A stretch of 64,000 bases of DNA from Warburgia ugandensis (Eukaryota; Streptophyta; Magnoliopsida; Canellales; Canellaceae), in assembly GCA_035236585.1 (NCBI GenBank), contig CP141134.1, positions 23,552,414 to 23,616,413 on the forward strand, given 5' to 3'. Made by a program: the position numbers and the translations under genes. Numbering within the stretch: the stretch's first letter is position 1; each line of letters starts with the position of its first letter. The notes under the pieces were generated by a model. It saw only the letters and a program-made list of their open reading frames with translations, was not told the origin of the DNA and ran no database searches. Of the stretch, positions 11,313 through 23,039 are shown in pieces.

Positions 11313-12165
11313 CTCCCAGAGTGACCTTAATATGAGGCAATAATGTTGGATGGAATACTTGAAAGACTATGACTTCACTATCCAATACCACCCAAATAAG
11401 GCAAATGTCATAGCAAACACTCTTAATAGAAAGATGAAGGGGATGATAGCAAATGTAATGATAAGATAAGCCTTCACAAATCATATTCTACAAGCTAAAA
11501 AAGAGTATGAAGAGACTCAAGGTTTGAGTACCAAGGCTAATTTTACTACTTGTGTAGACAAGAGTGTACGATTCCATGGAAGGCTACTAGTGTCATCAGT
11601 TATAAGTCTGAGACATGACTTACTATAGGAGGCATACAATTCTAAGTACACCATACATCTAGGAGGCATGAAAATGTACCAAGACATAAACAAAAACTTC
11701 TAGTGGGAGGGTATGAAGGGAGACATTAGTGATTGTATGGCGCAATGTCTTACATGTTAGAGGGTGGAGACAAAACACTAGAGGCTCATAGAGCTGTTGT
11801 AGACCCTGCAGTTGCTAAAATGGAAGTGGGACCACTTTATGGTAGACTTTATAGTAGGACTACACCAAACATCCAATGGCCATGACATGATTTGGGTAAT
11901 ACTAGATAGACTAACTAAGTCCATAGACTTCCTTCCCTACTATTTAGAAGAAATAGTCATACGAGAGTTTGGCCAAGTTGTATATTAAGGAGATTGTAAG
12001 TTTACACAAAGTACCTATGATCATCATATTAGACAGGGATAGCAGGTTCAACTCACATCTCTATCAGAGTGTATAGGATGGACTTGGTACCTCAAATAGA
12101 TTTAGTACTGCTTTCCACCCACAGACTGATGGATAGTCTGAGTGAAAGGGTAACTAGGGTGAATA
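11313..12165 (+). pseudogene. Ty3/gypsy pol remnant, part 2 (end of RNase H, integrase)
   Basis: Continues the host gypsy element across the solo LTR: end of RNase H ([18 protein letters not shown] near 11355), then integrase with the zinc-binding region (IHLGGMKMYQDI, CMAQCLTC near 11650-11757) and core (KWDHFMVDFIVGLH near 11825, ILDRLTKSIDFLP). Stops and frameshifts break it repeatedly. Similarity fades near 12165 and no chromodomain or PPT is seen. Confidence 0.87.
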
Positions 12166-12189
12166 TCTTCCCTTAATAGATGGACATAT

Positions 12190-13560
12190 GCATGGAGCAC
12201 CTATTCTTTGTGTGTTTTGAAGCCATTTTCACCATGGATTATTACTTGTAAATGGCATATTCCTCGTTCAATTTCAATGTGATTATTAGATTGGAAAATA
12301 CATGGGGCACATACTTCTAGCATTCATTAAAACCATGTTTTCACCATTTGATTTGTCACTTGTAAATGGAAGCTATCACTCACTTGATTTGGATTGATTT
12401 TGATCATTGGATTATTGTTTGCAAGTGGTGCCTACTTTTAGCATGTTTTGGATTACCTTTTACCTGTTGATTGTCCTTGTTAATGGTGCCTATTTCTCAT
12501 TTGATTTTGAATTGATTTCAAGCACTATCTCAATAATAGCATGGGTGCCTATTCTAGCACATTGAGGATTCATTTTGAACCATTGATTTTCATTGTAAAT
12601 GGAATCTAAATGTGGCATGGATTAGAAGGATTTTTTTATCATGATTTTCTTTTTATGTGGTGCACATGTCTAAGCATAAATCGAAGTGATTTTAATCATC
12701 AAATTATTTGATATATGGTCCCTACTTCTGTTATTATTTTGGGTTGATCTTGATCGTTGATCTATTTCATATGTGGAACCTTTTTCCAACTAATTTTGAG
12801 GGTTGATTCTTAAAGATATATGGCATCTTTTCATAGCATGATCTTTAATTGATTTGGCCATTGATTTTTCTTATATTCTTAGTTCCTATTTCTAGCCTAT
12901 TTTGGGTGAATCTTAGCCACTAATTTTCTCAAATGTATTGCTCCTAGTTTCAACTAGATTTAGGTGATTTTAACTGTTGGATGACATACATACTTAGCGC
13001 TTATTTTGTCTTAAATCTTGACCATCAATTCCTACATGAAAATTAAACTTATTGTTGATTAACCCTAACCATTGATCTTCACAAATATTATAATATGAAT
13101 TTCAATTTTGTTACAGATTTATTTTGTCATCAACCATCACATATATGTGGCATTTAGTACCCCACTTGATTTTAATTGATTTTAGGACTATGGGTTGTAT
13201 CTACATTTAATGCTTATTTTGGTGAACCATCTTATGGATTATAACCGTTGATTTCATCCATCTTGATGACCACTACCTAGCAAATATTGTTGATTTTAGA
13301 CTACAAATTTTTATGCATAGTGATTGTCCATTCTTAAAAACATTATGATTGAATTTTGATCCAATGTTCATATGTAATGCTTATCACCAATCTAATCTAT
13401 TTGTTTTTCATCGTTGATCATCATTCTATCAAGCACATGTTATATGTGGATTTCTCAATTTTTTATCATGAACGAATGGTTATATGTGCATATTGCTCTT
13501 GCTACTTATCTTGAGCTTATTTCGATTGACTTCAGATTTATGACATTTTATGCAAACTAT
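12190..13560 (+). repeat. Strongly diverged tandem array of about 60-bp units
   Basis: A motif of the type (A/G)-CCATTGATTTTC...TTGTAAATGG-GCCTA recurs every 46-67 bp (for example near 12337, 12404, 12466, 12576, 12639, 12695, 12752, 12860, 12915, 13069). No two units are identical and there is no open frame. It probably lies within the 3' LTR of the old gypsy element. Confidence 0.65.
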
Positions 13561-14051
13561 TATGGAAATTTTTAGTTGGATGGTTTAAATGAATGACAAT
13601 GTGGCTTGATCACAATTGAGATATGGACTTAAAAAATTTAAGTAGGCTTGTTTAAGTCAAGTTGAGTATTGATGGGGGTAAGATCTCTCTAGTTATTATG
13701 CTAGAAAGACTAGTTGGCCACTGGCAACTGAATGTAGATACATACCCTAAGAGGCCTATTGATGAGAGTCTTATGTTATGAGGAGACTATTATCAATGTG
13801 ATCCAGTGTTCTCATGAGGACTAGTGTAACCTATATAGTATCCATGACCAAACGTGGTTGGATGTGGGTCCTCTACGTGCATAGTATACCTTACTATCAT
13901 TGCACATGAACTGACATGTCGGTCATTCTTGAGGACATTAACCATTTCCTAGATGGGCATGTGGTAGGGTGCTACTACTCATTGATATGATAGATTGTGA
14001 TATGTCATTAATTAATAGGAGACCCAATGGATTTGAACATGTATGATTTGG
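13561..14051. other. No gene; flank interrupted by the Athila element
   Basis: No open frame or recognisable motif. It is contiguous with 26886 onward once the Athila element (14052-26880) and one TTTGG copy are removed, so it probably belongs to the decayed gypsy LTR. Confidence 0.4.
14047..14051 (+). other. Target-site duplication TTTGG (left)
   Basis: TTTGG before the 5' LTR matches TTTGG at 26881-26885. Confidence 0.95.
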
Positions 14052-15250
14052 TGTTAAGTGTTTAATTTTGGTCAAAATTCCCCTAATTTAGCGTTCAATT
14101 AGATCATCTAACCGTTCAATTTTACAAAACTTAGCTTGATTTTGAATATAAATCTAATTGACCATCCAAACCTTAATTTGTCAAAATCAACGGTCAGATG
14201 ATCATTAGAGTTCATTAGTTGACTAATGTGCGGTTCAGATGATTCTAATTTAGTCTTTTCTTTTGCAGATCAACCAAAGGACGCACGGATGGATACGAGT
14301 AAAAGATAACGGTGCAGATCAACTTAAAAGGCGATGGATGGACCAGATCACCCATGGAGAGGGATGGAATAAAAATGGACAAAATGGAAAGAACAACTCC
14401 TTCCCCCACTTCTTTCTTTCCTTTTCTTCCTTTTTCTTTTTCTTCCTTTTTCCTTTTCCTTTTCCTTTTCCTCTTTCCCTTCCTTTTTCTCTTTTCCTTT
14501 TCTTTCTTTTCTTTCCTCTTTTCTTTCTTTCCTTTTCCTTTTCCTTTTCCTTTTTCCTTTTTCCTTCTTTCCTTTTTTCTTTTTCCTTTCCTCATTCTCA
14601 CGCACCCAACTCTCCCTCTTATTCTCCTCACTTCCCATTCTTCCAAAACTCTTCTTTCCCAGCACCCGTCAACCCCACTTCTTTTCTTCTCAAAGTCCTC
14701 TCCCCTCCTAGCTGCTCTCTCTCTCGTTCTTCTTTCCCCCGCACCAAACCCATCACCGGACTCTCCTCTTTGCCTTACATTCTTCTCTCTACCTAGCACC
14801 CTTCTCATCTTTTCTCCCCAGCCTCAACTTCCCCTTCACCATTCCACCCGATTTCCATTGATTCCCTAGCCAAGCACCATTCCCTCTCATGCACCTATCC
14901 TTTCCCAACTTCCTTCCCCATCCATGCATCACTTTTCCCCCTCTTAGTTTCCTCCTTTATTTGTTTCCTGCACAACCCAACACCGCACAACCCTTCCTTT
15001 GTTCACCTTCCTACAGCCCGCCTAGCACCATTTTCTATCTCTCGCCCAATCCAGTCCACAACGCACCAGGCGTCGTCTTTTTCCATTTTACTTTTGCTCC
15101 TTCCTCGCTGGGCCGACGACGCCAGCTCCAGGCCTCACCGGACAAGCACCCAAAGGCCCAGGCAACGTCCAGAATCGTGTGTCGCCACAGCCCTCCACCC
15201 ACGCCAGCTTCCAACCGTCCTTCCACTCTCTTTCCAGCCAATACCCAGGC

Positions 15251-15305
<55 letters not shown>

Positions 15306-16199
15306 CACAACCTGGCACCGGTCAAACTGCTCGTCTTTGCTGCCTTTTCTCTCTGTGTATACCCGGCATCAACGCCCAGGCTTCTTTACATTCCTCACTT
15401 CACCGGCTCTGCCCCCTCAGCAGGCTGCTCCACCACTTCTCCCAGACAAGCCCAGATCCAGCTTTTCCAGCGTCGAAGGCCAACCCAGTCCACCCTCTAT
15501 TTTACTTTTCACTGGTCAGGCTTAAGCCCAGATCGATTTTGCTCACCAGACATCCCTACGGTCGTCTGCCCCCAACGTCCCCATCACCGGCGTTCATCAC
15601 CGAACGACGCCCGTAGCCTCACCAGCCGGCCCGGACACGGAGACCCGAAAAGGGTTTCCTTTTTCTCGTACTTTCTCTTCTTTTCTCCCTATCTTCTCTT
15701 CCTTCTTCTTCTTCTCCCTCCTCCGTTTCTCCCTTTCTTCATCGGGTCCTTTTCCTGGTTTTTGCTTAAAAACCAGATTTCCCATTTAATTCCTATTTTG
15801 CCCCTTCTCTTTAATGTAAATTACAAATCTGTTCTTTCCTGTTAATTCCATCCGTGTCCCCAGTTTAATTCCATCCGTGTCCTTCTTTATTCCGATTTTG
15901 TTTTAGCCGCGTTTTTCTTATCCAGGGACAAAGGCAATCCAGACAGGCTTATCCAGGACTGATCATTTTATTGCATTTTCTGTGTTTTTGGAATTAATAA
16001 TTGTGTACATTGCAATAGTTGAATAAATTTGAATTTTATTTTACTGTTAGTTTAATTCTAGTATAGTCTTTGTTTTGGTTCTTTTATTAATTAGATTTTA
16101 TTGAAAACTCCATTTTAAATCAAGTCCTCGTGGGATCGACCCGTACTTGCATAAGCTACCTTACAATAGCCCGTGCACTTGCGGTAAAACAAATCAACA
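14052..16199 (+). mobile_element. 5' LTR of the Athila element (2,148 bp)
   Basis: Starts TGTTAAGTGTTTAATTTTGG and ends AAACAAATCAACA. It holds a pyrimidine-rich tract (14400-14800), a (CT)n run at 15253-15303 and a conserved GTGGGATCGACCCGTACTTG near the 3' end. The long open frames here on both strands are low-complexity (Ser/Leu/Phe/Pro or Lys/Glu/Arg) and are not genes. Confidence 0.95.
15253..15303 (+). repeat. (CT)n microsatellite, about 51 bp
   Basis: Uninterrupted CT dinucleotides. The matching run in the 3' LTR (25941-25983) is about 43 bp, so it has changed length since insertion. Confidence 0.95.
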
Positions 16200-16205
16200 A
16201 GTTTT

Positions 16206-16223
16206 TGGCGCCGTTGCCGGGGA
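16206..16223 (+). other. Primer binding site, tRNA-Asp type
   Basis: TGGCGCCGTTGCCGGGGA lies six bases after the LTR end. It is complementary to the 3' end of plant tRNA-Asp(GUC) including CCA (18 of 18 by my recall of the tRNA), the primer used by Athila elements. Confidence 0.92.
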
Positions 16224-17449
16224 CTTGCAAAAGAGTTTTCATAAAATTTAATTAAAAAATCCAAAAAATCAAAAAATTAAAAAAAAAAATCAGAAAAATC
16301 CAGAAAAATACATAAAATTAGGAATTGCAATTTTTAGCATTTTAGGAAATTTTAGGTGCATTTTTCAATTTTTTTAGGGCATAATTACCTTGTTTCCTGA
16401 ATTTGGTACTAATTTCTAATTTTATTTTTCAGGAAATAGGAAAGTGGAGGAATTTGGCAAGTGGATCTTCACCAAATTGGAAACTTCCCTGCTTTCTTAG
16501 AATAGGACTTTCTTTTTCCTTTTGAGTGAATCTTGTAGTGAGGATCCTTGTAAATTGCAATTTCCATTTTAAAATTTAAAGGGTTGTATAATACAGGGCA
16601 AGTGTGGGATAAGGTGGCCCACACTTGATCTTCATCAGAAACCCCACTGTGAGTTTCCTCACTCATTTATTTCCTAGATTAGGGTTTGCATTTAAAATAA
16701 TTTGCATTGTTTGGTAGTGTAACTCATATAGAATCATTTTTTTATAATTGTTGCATTTTAGGATTTTGCATTAGTTTACTGCTTTTAATTGCATTCTTAG
16801 GGCATGTTTAAAGTTTTAAGGTGATTTATATGCTGATCGAATTGCCATGGTGTGTGAAATTAATTAGTAAGGGTACCCTACCCCCATAAGATCAAGGGTG
16901 GATTTCATCACCACCTCTTGGCCCACTTAGGATAATCACCTCAAGCGCGCAAACCGTCCTTTCACGTTAATTTAAAATCAATCAGAAGAGACCTATAGGG
17001 CCATCACATGCTCGTAGGACCCTCTTAATAGGACGCGAGTTACTGTCAATCCAGTGGCTTTTGATCACTGTGGTTATTGGGGGTTACTTAATAGAGCCTC
17101 GCTCTTCCCCCACCTCCTATTGACGTTTGTTGAGGTCTAAACGCCTCCTTACACGAGGGTTGTATTAACCACTTTGGACAAAACCCAACTAGTAAGCAGT
17201 AATCAACTTCTAAAAAGAGGAGGAGCGCTAGTCTAGGCTAATAAAAGCATCGTCCCCACAGATAATCAAGAAAATCAAATATATTGCTGCTTATTAGCCT
17301 TAGGATTATTTGAGTGTGCTCTTTTGTTTGTGCATCATTCTAGAAGTTAGGTTGCATCATTTAGGTTAGTTTTCTCAAAAAACAAAACAAAAAACAAAAA
17401 AAAACAAAAAAACAAAAAAACAAAAAAACGAAAAAGAAGCTTCCCTTGT
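16224..17449 (+). other. Untranslated leader of the Athila element
   Basis: No open frame of note. It holds an A-rich start (16240-16310), the module shared with a solo LTR (17070-17174) and a chain of CAAAAAA repeats at 17374-17430 just before the gag start. Confidence 0.7.
17070..17174 (+). repeat. Module shared with the solo LTR (copy 2)
   Basis: Matches 9231-9332 at roughly 85% by eye; it includes TTAATAGAGCCTCGCT and GAGGTCTAAACGCCTCC. Confidence 0.85.
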
Positions 17450-19146
17450 ATGCACTTTTGGAGACGCGACAAAACCGGAAGGTTAGTCAAGTACGACCAA
17501 AAAGACATACTGCAAGATCAGGCCACATCTATGGCTGATCAACGCTCAAGGGGTAATTCACCCCATGGAAGTCAAGGGGCTCCATTCATCATGAATGAGG
17601 ACCCACCACCCTTGATAGAAGATGAATATCAACCTCCACCAAGGAGGAATAATCATCAACCAAATAGAGATTGGAGAAGAAACAATAGGGAGTGGGACCA
17701 ACAAAGTGAACATGGGGATAATAATAATGAGGGTCATCAAAACTTTCGTGGTAGAACTTTAAAAGACTACCTTCAGCCTACACGCACCAGCACACCATCC
17801 TGTGTAATTCTTCCTCAAAATGCTGGTGCGTTAGAATTAAAAACGGGAGTAATCCAATTACTTCCCAAATTCCATGGTCTAGATAGTGAGAGTCCTTATT
17901 TGCACCTTAAAGAATTTGATGAGGTATGTAGTACCCAGAGAACTCAAAATATAGGTCTAGATACTGTTAGTTTAAACTTTTTCCTTTCTCTTTAAAGGAA
18001 AAAGCAAAAATGTGGTTTAATGCATCGCCATCGTGTTCCATAAGAACCTGGAATGAAATGACTAGGGAATTCTTAAAGAAGTTTTTCCCTACCCATAAAA
18101 CCAATACGCTTCGCCGCAAAATAATGAACTTTACCCAGAAGGATAAAGAATCATTCTATCAATGCTGGGAAAGGTTCAAAGAACTACAACTCACTTGCCC
18201 ACATCATGGCTATGAACCATGGCGCATCATCGCCTTCTTTTATGAAGGACTAAATTCGACATGCGCCAGTTTGTAGAGATGATGTGTAATGGTAACTTTC
18301 TCAACAAACAACCAGATGAGGCGGATGAGTATTTGGAATGGCTAGCTGAAAGTGCATGCACTGGCTGACTCAGAAAGAATAGAACATACAGATAAACCTA
18401 AGCCCAATAACACCCATGCTAGGGGAGGCATGTATGCTATGTCTGAAAAAGATGATATCAATGCCAAAGTAGCATCCCTAGCGAGAAAAGTAGAAGCCAT
18501 AGAAATGGGAAAGAAAAACTCAAATAAAGAAGAACAAGTGTGTAGTATTTGTGAAAGTACGTCACATCTTACTCAGGAATGTCCTACAATCCCTGCTTTT
18601 CAAGATGTACTTCATGATCAAGCTAATGCACTTAACACATATAAAAGACCTTTCTCCCCATATTCAGACACTTATAACCCCAACTGGAGAAACCATCCAA
18701 ACTTTAGTTGGAAAAATGGACCTACTGCTAATGTTCCACAATCAGGACAATATCAACCTCATCAACAAAACCAAGGACTTCTTACCTTACCTTATCAAAC
18801 TTATCAACCTCCTTCTGGACCTTACTTGCCTCCACCTAAAAGGCATGTTGAGGATAATCAAAACATTCAAAACCAGGAAAGGAAAATTTCTCAATTAGAA
18901 AGTCAAATAAAACAAACCAACCAGTCCATGAATGAATTAAAAAACATGATGAGTCAAATGATGCAAAGTATGGAAAAAGGAAAGTTCCCAGCTCAACCAC
19001 AAGCAAACCCTAAGGGAGTGCATGCGGTTAGCATTAATGCATCTGATGAAACATCTAGCTCTACCATGGAACAAACTAAGGTCAGACCATTCTTAGGAGT
19101 GGTAGAAGAATTGAGAAAGCTGAGCCTCAAAAGACTGAAAAGGTAG
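17450..19146 (+). pseudogene. Athila gag (frameshifted)
   Basis: Three frame segments form one gag: 17450-17995 (Pro/Asn-rich N-terminus, then LPKFHGLDSESPYLHLKEFDE), 18010-18276 (KMWFNASPSCSIRTWNEM, gag core) and 18352-19146 (zinc knuckle CSICESTSHLTQEC at 18541-18582, CX2CX4HX4C, then a Gln/Pro-rich part and a coiled-coil-like KISQLESQIKQTNQSMNELK). Breaks lie near 17990 and near 18275-18350. The start at 17450 is the first ATG of the gag frame after the leader. The protein would build the particle and bind RNA. Confidence 0.9.
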
Positions 19147-19238
19147 AAAAATCCACGAAAGTTAAAGAAAACTCTAAACAAAAGGACCCTGTTTCACCTG
19201 TTGATCCATGTCCTATACCTGCTCCATTTCCTCAAAGG

Positions 19239-19861
19239 TTGCGTCAAGCCCCAAAGTCTGCTTCTAATGATGAGATTTTAGAGATTTTCAAGCAAGTCAA
19301 GATCAACATACCGATCTTAGATGCTATAAAACAAATCCCATCATATGCCAAATTCTTAAAAGACTTATGCACCATAAAGAGAAAATTGAATGTCCGTAAG
19401 AAGGCATTTTTGACTGACTATGTTAGTTCTATTCTTCAACACCATACACCACCAAAGTACAAAGATCCTGGTTGCCCCACTCTTACTTGCATTATTGGCA
19501 GCTACAAGATTAACCAAGCTCTTCTTGATTTAGGATCTAGTGTAAATCTATTACCATACTCGGTATATGAACAAGCTAGGTCCGGGTGAACTAAAACCTA
19601 CATCTACTACGCTCCAGCCTAGTCGACCGTTCCGTAAAAATACCGAGAGGGGTAATAGAGGATGTGTTAGTCCGTAGAACAATTTTGTTTCCCGTCGATT
19701 TTCTAGTTCTAGATACACAACCGGTGGTGAATGAGAAGAATGAAATACCAGTCATCTTGGGACGACCATTTTTGGCTACGTCCAATGCCTTAATCAACTG
19801 TAGAAATGGTGTCATGAAACCGTCCCTTTGGCAATATGACATTAGAGCTAAACATCTTTAA
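19239..19861 (+). pseudogene. Athila protease region (frameshifted)
   Basis: 19239-19589 carries KQIPSYAKFLKDL, LTCIIGSYKINQ and the active-site region LLDLGSSVNLLP, in which the usual D-S/T-G reads D-L-G, as commonly seen in Athila copies. A one-base break near 19589 shifts to a second frame, 19664-19861, with FPVDFLVLDTQP and IPVILGRPFLATSNALIN, the flap and C-terminal half. Another break near 19830 leads into the RT frame. Confidence 0.88.
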
Positions 19862-21476
19862 CATTTGTAAGCAACCTGGTGAAACTACTGATGATTTGCA
19901 CAGTGTTAACATGATCAATTCAGTTGTGCAAGATCAGTTTCAGTCATCTTCCTTGTCGGACCCACTAGAGGCCTGTTTGGCCCATTTTAATGAGTTTAAT
20001 GAGGATGCATTAATAGAGGAAGTTAATGCCCTCCTTGATTCTCTTCCTATCATGGAAACAGAAAAATGGAAACCTCCTTTTGAGGACCTTCCAATGAGGG
20101 AGTCCACTCCCCTTCCATCATTCATAGAACCTCCTAAGCTAGAACTGAAATCTCTACCCTCAGATTTAAAATATGCCTTTTTAGGAGACAAAGAGACTTT
20201 TCCTGTAATAATTTCCTCCCAATTAGAAACATCTCAGGAGGAAAAGTTAATAGACACTTTAAAAGAACACAAAGGTGCTATAGGATGGACCATAGCTGAT
20301 ATAAAGGGCATTAACCCTTTAATCCGCACCCATAGGATCTATCTAGAGGATGAAGCTAAGCCATGTCGTCAAATGCAAAGAAGGTTAAATCCTAATATGA
20401 AAGATGTGGTTAGAGCAGAAGTCCTAAAGTTGCTTGATGTGGGAATCATCTATCCCATAAGTGATAGCAAATGGGTAAGTCCTACTCAGGTGGTTCCAAA
20501 GAAGTCTGGAGTGACAGTAATCACTAACGCCAACAATGAATTGATCCCTACTAGGGTTACTACTGGTTGGCGTATGTGTATCGACTATCGAAAGTTGAAT
20601 GCTGTTACAAGGAAGGACCATTTTCCTTTGCCCTTCGTTGATCAAATGTTAGAAAGGGTTGCAGGACATCAGTACTATTGTTTCTTAGATGGTTATTCAG
20701 GGTATAACCAAATAGAAATTGCACCCGAGGATCAGGAAAAAACCACATTTACATGTCCTTTTGGCACTTTTGCTTACAAAAGAATGCCATTTGGATTATG
20801 TAATGCTCCCGCCACATTTCAACGTTGCATGTTAAGCATTTTCAGTGACATGGTGGAGAGAATTTTAGAGGTTTTCATGGACGACTTTTCTGTTTTCGGT
20901 AATTCATTTGAAATATGTCTTGAAAATCTAAGAAAAGTCTTAACTCGTTGTAAAGAGAAGAACCTAGTGCTTAATTGGGAAAAATGTCATTTCATGGTTC
21001 CTAAGGGAATTGTCTTAGGTCACATTGTGTCATCTAAAGGTATAGAGGTAGATCGAGCTAAAGTTGATCTAATTTCCAATCTACCCATTCCAAAATCTAT
21101 TAGGGACATTCGCTTCTTTCCTAGGTCATGCAGATTCTATAGGAGGTTCATTAAGGATTTTAGTGCAATATCTAGACCACTATGTCACCTCCTCACAAAG
21201 GATACTCCTTTTGAGTGGACCGAGGATTGTCAAGAAGCTTTTATAAAGTTGAAAGACAAGTTGACCACCGCACCTATCATGCAGCCACCTAATTGGAGTC
21301 TACCCTTTGGAATCATGTGTGATGCCGTGACTATGTCAGTAGGAGCCGTACTAGGACAGAGAAAAGAAAAGAAGCCATACGTCATCTACTATGCCAGTAG
21401 GACCTTAAATAGTACCCAAATGAACTATTCTACTACGGAGAAAGAACTCTTAGCAGCTTGTCTTCGCATTGGATAA
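19836..21476 (+). pseudogene. Athila reverse transcriptase and RNase H N-terminal part
   Basis: 546-codon open segment. After a spacer with PPKLELKSLPSDLKYAFLG come RT blocks: RMCIDYRKLNAVTRKDHFPL (about residue 247), CFLDGYSGYNQI, MPFGLCNAPATFQRCM, the catalytic box VFMDDFSVFG near 20875 with both aspartates kept, and LGHIVS. RNase H begins near 21305 ([37 protein letters not shown]). A frameshift near 21470 moves the rest of RNase H into the next segment. Confidence 0.93.
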
Positions 21477-23039
21477 ATTCAGGTCTTACTTGGTTGGATC
21501 TAAAATAGTCATATTCACTGACCATTCGGCCCTCAAGTATCTTCTTTCTAAGAAAGATGCTAAGCCACGACTAATTAGATGGATTCTCTTACTCCAAGAG
21601 TTTGACATTGAAATAAAAGATAAAAAGGGAGTAGAGAATGTGGTAGCTGACCATTTGTCTCGCCTAGTCCTAACAGAGCCTTTAGATGAGTTGCCAATTA
21701 AAGACACTTTCCCTGATGAGCAACTTTTTCATGTTTCCCATCCTCCCTGGTTTGCTGATATTGCAAATTATTTAGTCACGGGGAAAATTCCTGAACATTG
21801 GACTACACAAGAAAAGAAAAAATTCTTTTCCAATGTTAAGCACTATTTCTGGGATGATCCATACCTGTTTAAATATTGCCCAGATCAAATCATTAGGAGA
21901 TGTGTCCCTGACTTAGAACAACATAGTGTTATCTCCTTTTGTCATTCAGAAGCATGTGGTGGACATTTTTCTGCTCAGAAAACAGCGGCAAAGATTTTGC
22001 AGTGCGGTTTTTATTGGCCGTCGTTGTTCAAAGACACACATGTGTTCTGTAAATTATGTGAGCAATGTCAAAAGTTAGGAGGACTAACCCGTAGGAATAT
22101 GATGCCTCTAAACCCTATTCTTATCATAGAAATTTTTGATTGTTGGGGTATCGATTTCATGGGTCCCTTCCCACCTTCTTTTGGCTACATTTATATCTTA
22201 TTAGCCGTAGACTATGTTTCAAAATGGATTGAGGCTATCCCGTGTAGGAATAATGATCACAAAATAGTTCTTAAATTTTTAAAAGAAAACATTTTTTCTA
22301 GATTCGGGACCCCTCGAGCCATTATAAGTGATAACGGTACACATTTTTGCAACAAACCATTTGAAGCACTAATGAAAAAATATAATATTACACATAAAGT
22401 TGCAACACCGTATCACCCACAAACAAGTGGACAAGTAGAAGTATCTAATCGGGCCATCAAACAAATCCTTCAAAAGACTGTTAATCCAGATCGTAAAGAT
22501 TGGTCTCTTCGACTGACCGATGCGCTTTGGGCTTACAGATCGCACATCGCACCCCGATTGGTATGTCTCCCTATCGTATTGTATACGGTAAGGCTTGTCA
22601 TTTGCCTGTGGAATTGGAACATAGAGCTTATTGGGCAATAAAGACATTCAATTTCAATATGAATAAAGCAGGCTCACATCGCAAACTCCAACTTAATGAG
22701 TTGGAAGAGATCAGGAAAGAAGCATATGAGAGTAATAGGATATATAAAGAAAAGATGAAAGTTTTTCATGATAAGAAGATAATGAGAAAATCCTTTACTC
22801 CAAGCCAAAAGGTTCTACTTTACAATTCTAAGCTTCACTTATTTCCAGGTAAGCTTAGATCTCGATGGACTGGTCCATATATAGTAAAAGAAGTTTTTCC
22901 ATATGGGACTGTCGAGATTGAGAATACTAGGACTGGTCATTCTTTTAAAGTAAATGGTCAACGTTTAAAGCCTTTCCTAGATTATGAGAATCCAGAAGTT
23001 GAGTCCACAACTCTGGAGGATCCTGTTTATCAGGATTGA
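21469..23039 (+). pseudogene. Athila RNase H C-terminal part and integrase
   Basis: 21469-22641 carries the rest of RNase H ([20 protein letters not shown]), the integrase zinc domain (HSEACGGHF ... CKLCEQC near 22050) and the core with all three acidic residues in context: GIDFMGPF near 22150, IISDNGTHF near 22325 and GQVEVSNRA near 22435. A break near 22545 shifts to the frame ending at 23039, with [17 protein letters not shown] and the C-terminal [12 protein letters not shown] domain. No chromodomain is visible, as expected for Athila. Confidence 0.93.

Noticed and set aside
14245..14869. Long overlapping frames on both strands in the Athila 5' LTR (also 24928-25557)
   Set aside because: Low-complexity Lys/Glu/Arg or Phe/Ser/Leu/Pro translations of a pyrimidine-rich tract, repeated in both LTRs; not protein genes.
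14889..15845. 318-codon plus-strand frame in the Athila 5' LTR
   Set aside because: It runs through the CT microsatellite, its composition follows the DNA bias, and the homologous frame is broken in the 3' LTR by small indels.
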